A stretch of DNA of 17,852 nucleotides, taken from NCBI GenBank assembly GCA_002448305.1, contig DJWY01000009.1, forward strand, positions 1 to 17,852, given 5' to 3'. The position numbers and the translations under genes are program-made. Source of the stretch: Selenomonadales bacterium UBA7018 (lineage in GTDB: Bacteria; Bacillota; Negativicutes; Selenomonadales; Selenomonadaceae). Numbering within the stretch: the first letter of the stretch is position 1; each line of letters begins with the position of its first letter. Below are positions 14,381-17,852 of the stretch, in pieces. Under the pieces are notes generated by a model. That model was not told where the DNA came from. It did no database searches and saw only the letters and a list, made by a program, of their open reading frames with translations.

Positions 14381-15194
14381 TGCGCGGGAAGTTTTTAAGG
14401 ATAATTTTTTCCGCTTCGTCGAGTGTTAAGGCGTTTTGATTGAGATTGAGTTTGCTCAGAAGTTGAGTTATGGGCGGCGGCTCCAGTCCTGCGCGGGATA
14501 AAATTTCTTCTCGGCTAAACAATTCACGCGGCGTTCCGACGAATAAAATTTGCCCTTGCGCCAATACAACGACGCGATTTGCAAAGCGGGCAATGTCTTC
14601 CATGTTGTGCGATACTAAAATTATCGTGGCTCCCGATTTTTTGACTGCGCCGAAAATTTCTTTGAGCAAATTTTCTTTAGCTAGCGGGTCAAGTCCTGCG
14701 GTCGGTTCGTCTAGGATTAAATATTTTGGTTTAAGCGCGAGTATTCCCGCGATTGCGACGCGCCGCTTTTGTCCGCCAGATAACTCAAAGGGCGAAACGC
14801 TTTTCAATTCGGCTGGCAGTCCGACTTGCCGCATTGCCTCTTCGACCTGCGCAGAAATTTCTGCGTCGCTTAGTCCGAAATTTTTTGGGGCAAAGGCAAT
14901 ATCGCTTTCAACGGTCTCCTCAAAAAGTTGGTGTTCGGGATATTGGAAGACAATTCCGACAAGCCGACGAATTTTCTTATCGGCGACGGGCAAATTATCA
15001 ATCGTGACGGAGCCTTGAGTTAAATCAATTAGCCCCGCGACAATCTGAATCAGCGTCGACTTGCCGGAGCCAGTATGCCCCGCAACCGCTAAAACTTCGC
15101 CTTCAGCCACATCGAACGAAATATTTTTGAGAGCGGTTTTTTCAAAGGGCGTGCCCGTCATGTATGTGTAGCTAACATTTTTAACTGAAATCAT
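14376..15194 (-). CDS. ecfA2: ECF transporter ATP-binding protein EcfA2
   Basis: This is one of two ATPases powering an energy-coupling-factor importer for vitamins or metals; it pairs with EcfA1 on the cytoplasmic side of EcfT. The 272-residue protein has Walker A GHTGSGKST (39-47), Q-loop FQYPEHQLF (83-91), ABC signature LSGGQ (138-142) and Walker B/D-loop LILDEPTAGLDP (159-170). The C-terminal extension (SRAGLEPPPITQLLSKL) is typical of EcfA2-type subunits. The ATG overlaps the ecfA1 stop as ATGA, indicating translational coupling. No ecfT or S-component follows; the next element is a terminator. Confidence 0.93.
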   Translation of the reverse strand: MISVKNVSYTYMTGTPFEKTALKNISFDVAEGEVLAVAGHTGSGKSTLIQIVAGLIDLTQGSVTIDNLPVADKKIRRLVGIVFQYPEHQLFEETVESDIAFAPKNFGLSDAEISAQVEEAMRQVGLPAELKSVSPFELSGGQKRRVAIAGILALKPKYLILDEPTAGLDPLAKENLLKEIFGAVKKSGATIILVSHNMEDIARFANRVVVLAQGQILFVGTPRELFSREEILSRAGLEPPPITQLLSKLNLNQNALTLDEAEKIILKNFPRK

Positions 15195-16012
15195 TTCAAC
15201 GCCTCTGCTAATTCATCTGCTGTTAAAATTTTGGGCGGGAGTTTGAAATTTTTCTTGCGAAGACGTTCAGCAAGTTCTGCCGCAACTGGGACGCTAAAGC
15301 CCAAGCGTTTCATCTCGCGGACGTTGCTAAAAATTTCGCGTGGCGTATCGTTCTTGATAATCTTTCCGCCTTCCATTAGGAAAACTCGTTGCGCCTGCGC
15401 GGCTTCTTCCATGAAGTGCGTTATATAAATTATCGTTTTGCCTTGCGCGTGAAGTTTTTTAACCATTGATAAGACTTCGCGCCGTCCTTGCGGGTCAAGC
15501 ATAGCGGTTGGCTCGTCGAAGACAATAATTTTCGTTTGCATGGCGATAACGCCAGCGATAGCAATTCTTTGTTTTTGTCCGCCGCTAAGTTTGCTCGGAG
15601 AGAAATTTTTATAATCGGACATGTTTACGGCGTCAAGTGCAAGGTCGACGCGCTCGCGAATTTTTTCGGGCGCAATGCCTAAATTTTCAAGACCAAAGGC
15701 AACATCATCTTCGACAATCGCCGCGACAATTTCGCTATCGGGATTTTGAAAAACCATGCCGACATTTTCGCGAACGTGCCAAAGATTTTTTTCGTCGGAA
15801 GTGTCAAACCCGTCGATAAAAATTTTACCGCTCGTCGGGAGCAAAAGCGCGTTGAAGTGTTTAGCAAGCGTCGATTTCCCAGAACCGTTGTTGCCGATTA
15901 TCGCGACGAATTCTCCTTCAGCAATCGAAAAATTTATTCCGTCAAGCGCGACTTTATCGCCCGAAGAACTTTTATAAACGTGGCGTAAATTTTCTACTCG
16001 AATAATGTCCAA
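15191..16012 (-). CDS. ecfA1: ECF transporter ATP-binding protein EcfA1
   Basis: This partner ATPase of EcfA2 has 273 residues from the start chosen here. It has Walker A GNNGSGKST (40-48), Q-loop FQNPDSEI (88-95), signature LSGGQKQR (142-149) and FDEPTAMLDP (165-174), the last typical of EcfA1. I chose TTG at 16012 because GTGAGG lies 8 bases upstream and the family normally begins with a short strand (IIRVENLRHVY). The frame stays open to an ATG at 16132 that overlaps the ridA stop, which would add 40 residues that do not look like the family and lack a ribosome binding site. Residual doubt about the start remains. Confidence 0.92.
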   Translation of the reverse strand: MDIIRVENLRHVYKSSSGDKVALDGINFSIAEGEFVAIIGNNGSGKSTLAKHFNALLLPTSGKIFIDGFDTSDEKNLWHVRENVGMVFQNPDSEIVAAIVEDDVAFGLENLGIAPEKIRERVDLALDAVNMSDYKNFSPSKLSGGQKQRIAIAGVIAMQTKIIVFDEPTAMLDPQGRREVLSMVKKLHAQGKTIIYITHFMEEAAQAQRVFLMEGGKIIKNDTPREIFSNVREMKRLGFSVPVAAELAERLRKKNFKLPPKILTADELAEALK

Positions 16013-16029
16013 GATTTTTTCCTCACTTA

Positions 16030-16055
16030 CGAAACTAAAAATGCGCAGCATTTCG
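16030..16055 (-). other. Hairpin ahead of ecfA1
   Basis: AAATGC and GCATTT form a 6-bp stem with a 3-base loop (16039-16053), followed on the minus strand by TTTAG; CGAAA/TTTCG is an alternative outer pairing. It lies 4 bases before the ecfA1 Shine-Dalgarno, in a 116-base gap whose ridA end (16112-16128) is a 17-base perfect palindrome. A role in attenuation is possible but unproven. Confidence 0.45.
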
Positions 16056-16128
16056 TTCCGGCGCGGTGACAAAATTAGAACGTCGAAACGGTAAATCGCG
16101 TCCGCTGTTCCGCCGCTTTCAAAGCGGC

Positions 16129-16500
16129 TCATTTTGCCGCGATAAGTTCAATTTCGCAAAGTGCGCCCGCCGGTAAATCTTTAACAGCAACGCAACTCCG
16201 CGCAGGTTTGCTAATGAAATATTTTTCGTAGACGGCATTAAACGCTTTAAAGTCGGCAATATCGGCAAGAAAACATGTCGTCTTGAAAACTTCGCTAAAG
16301 TCGTAGCCCGCCGCCTCAAGTACCGCCGCTAAATTTTTGCAGCATTGCTCGGCTTGCCCTTCAATGGTCGTCGCGACAATTTTTCCAACGGCAGGGTCAA
16401 TAGCAATTTGCCCCGACGTATAAAGCAAGCCATTAACCTTGATAGCCTGGCTGTAAGGACCAACGGCGGCGGGCGCGTTTTCCGTGTGGATAATTCTCAT
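16129..16500 (-). CDS. ridA: RidA family enamine/imine deaminase
   Basis: RidA hydrolyses reactive 2-aminoacrylate and related enamines released by PLP enzymes, protecting cellular enzymes. The 123-residue length is typical of this trimeric YjgF/YER057c/UK114 family. It has the N-terminal APAAVGPYSQAIK (9-21), LYTSGQI (26-32), and the substrate-binding KPARSCVAV with R101, equivalent to E. coli R105, followed by the C-terminal EIE. The ATG follows GGAGG by 7 bases. It lies between the ldh terminator and ecfA1. I see no good promoter between ldh and ridA, so readthrough from ldh may drive it. Confidence 0.95.
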   Translation of the reverse strand: MRIIHTENAPAAVGPYSQAIKVNGLLYTSGQIAIDPAVGKIVATTIEGQAEQCCKNLAAVLEAAGYDFSEVFKTTCFLADIADFKAFNAVYEKYFISKPARSCVAVKDLPAGALCEIELIAAK

Positions 16501-16534
16501 TTCAATACCTCCAAAATTTTAAAATGAATCGGGC

Positions 16535-16575
16535 GCAAAAAAAGCACTGCCGAAACTGGAAGTGCCTTTTCTGCA
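16535..16575 (-). terminator. Intrinsic terminator after ldh-like gene
   Basis: On the minus strand AAAAGGCACT (16570-16561) pairs with AGTGCTTTTT (16548-16539) over 10 pairs with one G-U, followed by further T. It lies about 37 bases after the stop. Confidence 0.85.
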
Positions 16576-16607
16576 AAAAATTATAGTTTTATAAAGGAGA
16601 TGATTTT

Positions 16608-17576
16608 TTACTTAATACCTGCACCGTCGAGAGCCGAACGGACAGATTTAGCCGCAGCATACATCTTTTCAAGCTCTTCGTCAGTGAGCGCGATTTCAAA
16701 GACGCGCATAAGACCATCAGCGCAAACCATGCGGGGCATCGAGAGCGCAACGTTAGTGATTCCGTATTCGCCATTCATAAGCGCAGAGCAAGGAAGAATT
16801 GTATGTTCGTCGTAAAGAACGGATTTAACGAAACGAACCGCCGCCATAGCAACGCCGGTGTTGGTGTAGCCCTTGCGGTTGATAACGTCGTAAGCAACTT
16901 GAATCAGTTCTTGCTCAACAGCTTTCTTGTCAAGCGGTTCAGTGTGACGGAAATATTCGTCGAGTTTTTCGAGCGGGAAACCTGCGCAACCAGTGGTTGA
17001 CCAAGCAACGAAAGCCGCGTTGCCGTGTTCGCCGAGCACGTAGCCGTTAATGTTTTTCGGGTCAACTTCGTATTTGTTAGCGAGAATGCGGCGGAAACGA
17101 TAAGTTTCGAGCATGGTGCCGGTGCCCATAATCAAATTGGTCGGATAGCCGACTTCTTCAGCGATTCTGGTGACAACGTAAGTTGCAACGTCAAGCGGGT
17201 TGGTGATAAGGATAATGACGGCTTCTTTCGTGTGTTCAGCGATATTGCGGAAGACCGAGTTCATGATTTTGGCGTTGGTGCCAGCGAGTTTCAAGCGGTC
17301 GGGAGTTTCACCAGGACGAATCGACGGACCCGCGCAGATGATGACAATGTTAGCACCTTTGCAGACGCTGTAGTCACTGGTTGCGCGGAATTTAATATTT
17401 GTGCTGTAAACGCAAGCAGTTGCGTGGCTGGAGTCAGTTGCCTCGCCCCATGCCTTATCTTGATTCAAGTCGATTAAACAAATTTCAGATGCAAGTTGGA
17501 AGTCGGCAAGTTTATTGACGACTGCCGAGCCGACGTTAGAAGTTCCGACGACAACAATTTTCCTGCGATTACCCAT
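16608..17576 (-). CDS. ldh: L-lactate/L-2-hydroxyacid dehydrogenase family
   Basis: The family reduces pyruvate (or another 2-oxoacid) to the L-2-hydroxyacid with NADH. The 322-residue protein has the NAD-binding VVVGTSNVGSA (8-18), catalytic His184 in GEHGN and the substrate-carboxylate Arg160 (ETYRFRR). Several positions differ from classical LDH: the specificity region reads GPSIRPGETPDR (83-94), with Ile where LDH has Gln102 and an apparent insertion before the arginine; Glu157 replaces the usual Asp; and the motif is GEHGN, not GEHGD. GEHGNxxFVAWS recalls L-2-hydroxyisocaproate dehydrogenases, so the natural substrate may be a branched 2-oxoacid. I chose ATG 17576 because GGGAGG lies about 8 bases upstream; an in-frame start at 17618 has no such site. 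The gene is divergent from codY. Confidence 0.88.
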   Translation of the reverse strand: MGNRRKIVVVGTSNVGSAVVNKLADFQLASEICLIDLNQDKAWGEATDSSHATACVYSTNIKFRATSDYSVCKGANIVIICAGPSIRPGETPDRLKLAGTNAKIMNSVFRNIAEHTKEAVIILITNPLDVATYVVTRIAEEVGYPTNLIMGTGTMLETYRFRRILANKYEVDPKNINGYVLGEHGNAAFVAWSTTGCAGFPLEKLDEYFRHTEPLDKKAVEQELIQVAYDVINRKGYTNTGVAMAAVRFVKSVLYDEHTILPCSALMNGEYGITNVALSMPRMVCADGLMRVFEIALTDEELEKMYAAAKSVRSALDGAGIK

Positions 17577-17638
17577 TTGGCATTCCTCCCTTTGATAGAA
17601 AAAACGTTCGCGGAGCAATTAAGCTCTGTTTGCGTTGA

Positions 17639-17667
17639 AGTTTACAACTTTTGCCGCCTTTCGTCAA
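17639..17667 (-). promoter_or_regulatory. Promoter of ldh-like gene
   Basis: The minus strand has TTGACG (17667-17662), a 17-base spacer and TAAACT (17644-17639), giving a leader of roughly 55 bases. A CodY-box-like site lies 11 bases upstream of this -35. Confidence 0.6.
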
Positions 17668-17678
17668 GAACTGCATAA

Positions 17679-17693
17679 AAAATTCTGAAAACT
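17679..17693. promoter_or_regulatory. Candidate CodY box in the ldh-codY intergenic region
   Basis: AAAATTCTGAAAACT matches the CodY consensus AATTTTCWGAAAATT at 12 of 15 positions, including the full CWGAAAA core. It ends 3 bases before the codY -35 and lies upstream of the ldh promoter. AT-rich sequence gives such matches by chance, so function is inferred from placement. Confidence 0.5.
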
Positions 17694-17696
17694 AAA

Positions 17697-17724
17697 TTGA
17701 CATTATCAAAAAACGTGTTAGTAT
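17697..17724 (+). promoter_or_regulatory. Promoter of codY
   Basis: A perfect TTGACA (17697-17702) is followed after 16 bases by TAGTAT (17719-17724). TATAAA three bases further downstream (17722-17727) is an alternative -10 with a long spacer. Confidence 0.6.
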
Positions 17725-17755
17725 AAACGTAGGATATTGAGCATGATAAATTCGG

Positions 17756-17788
17756 GGGACTAAAGGCGAATCATCTGCGCCTTAGCCC
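17756..17788 (+). other. Stable hairpin in the codY leader
   Basis: GGG-CTAA-GGCG (17756-17768, with bulged A at 17759 and 17764) pairs with CGCC-TTAG-CCC (17778-17788), giving 11 pairs around a 9-base loop. AAGGAG starts only 7 bases later. There is no T-run, so it is not an intrinsic terminator. Confidence 0.6.
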
Positions 17789-17811
17789 TTAAAAAAGGAG
17801 AGATATACAGT

Positions 17812-17852
17812 ATGACAACGCTTTTGGAGAAAACGAGGAAAATTAATAAGCT
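17812..17852 (+). CDS. codY: CodY global regulator, N-terminus only
   Basis: Only the first 13 codons (MTTLLEKTRKINK) and part of the next are in the window. They match the highly conserved CodY N-terminus (MxLLxKTRxIN). CodY represses stationary-phase and amino-acid metabolism genes when GTP and branched-chain amino acids are plentiful. The ATG follows AAGGAG by 11 bases. Identification rests on a short but characteristic stretch, supported by the CodY-like site and the strong promoter upstream. Confidence 0.82.
   Translation, partial: MTTLLEKTRKINK

Noticed and set aside
16600..16815. Plus-strand open frame preceded by AAAGGAG at the ldh 3' end
   Set aside because: The purine run is directly against the ATG, the frame is antisense to conserved ldh codons, and the peptide has no recognisable features.

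Overview
This 17.9-kb window looks like ordinary chromosome from an anaerobic Firmicute. The start of codY, a DNA polymerase I without 3'-5' exonuclease residues, ECF-transporter ATPases, a DUF47 protein and an L,D-transpeptidase with a copper-amine-oxidase-like domain together suggest Negativicutes or a related Clostridia-type lineage. That placement is an inference from gene content and a few residues, not a measured phylogeny.

Layout. Positions 1-39 hold the 5' part of a minus-strand tRNA-Arg(UCU), with a consensus promoter overlapping that of a plus-strand gene for a membrane protein with a spermidine-synthase-like domain (117-1706). This gene converges on, and overlaps by 4 bases, a minus-strand Hsp70/actin-fold ATPase gene (1703-4081). 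Next are a minus-strand proS-thiD pair (6664-4163) and a plus-strand toxin-antitoxin pair (6757-7313). The toxin is a clear MqsR with all four reported active-site residues. The antitoxin resembles only the N-terminal half of MqsA, without zinc cysteines or a DNA-binding domain. A minus-strand AAA ATPase gene (7366-8223) and a 323-base repeat-rich gap (8224-8546) follow.

The second half has a minus-strand L,D-transpeptidase gene whose stop overlaps the start of polA (12292-8547), a DUF47/PhoU-like gene (minus), and alanine dehydrogenase (plus). A minus-strand group follows, read ldh-like, ridA, ecfA1, ecfA2, with a terminator between ldh and ridA and no ecfT. The window ends with the first codons of codY (plus). 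Between ldh and codY lie two divergent promoters, a 12/15 match to the CodY box, and a stable hairpin just before the codY ribosome binding site.

How the parts fit. Most genes are housekeeping: charging of tRNA with proline, thiamine precursor phosphorylation, DNA repair synthesis, peptidoglycan cross-linking, alanine/pyruvate and 2-hydroxyacid/NADH metabolism, removal of reactive enamines and vitamin uptake. The divergent ldh/codY region is a plausible nutrient-sensing point. The most accessory-like parts are the MqsR system, the orphan Hsp70-like and AAA ATPases, and the repeat cluster after polA. I did not find a clearly new multi-gene system. The strongest leads are the minimal MqsR antitoxin, the Hsp70-like protein of unknown role, the non-canonical LDH-family specificity region, and the GTTTRAGCG repeat cluster.
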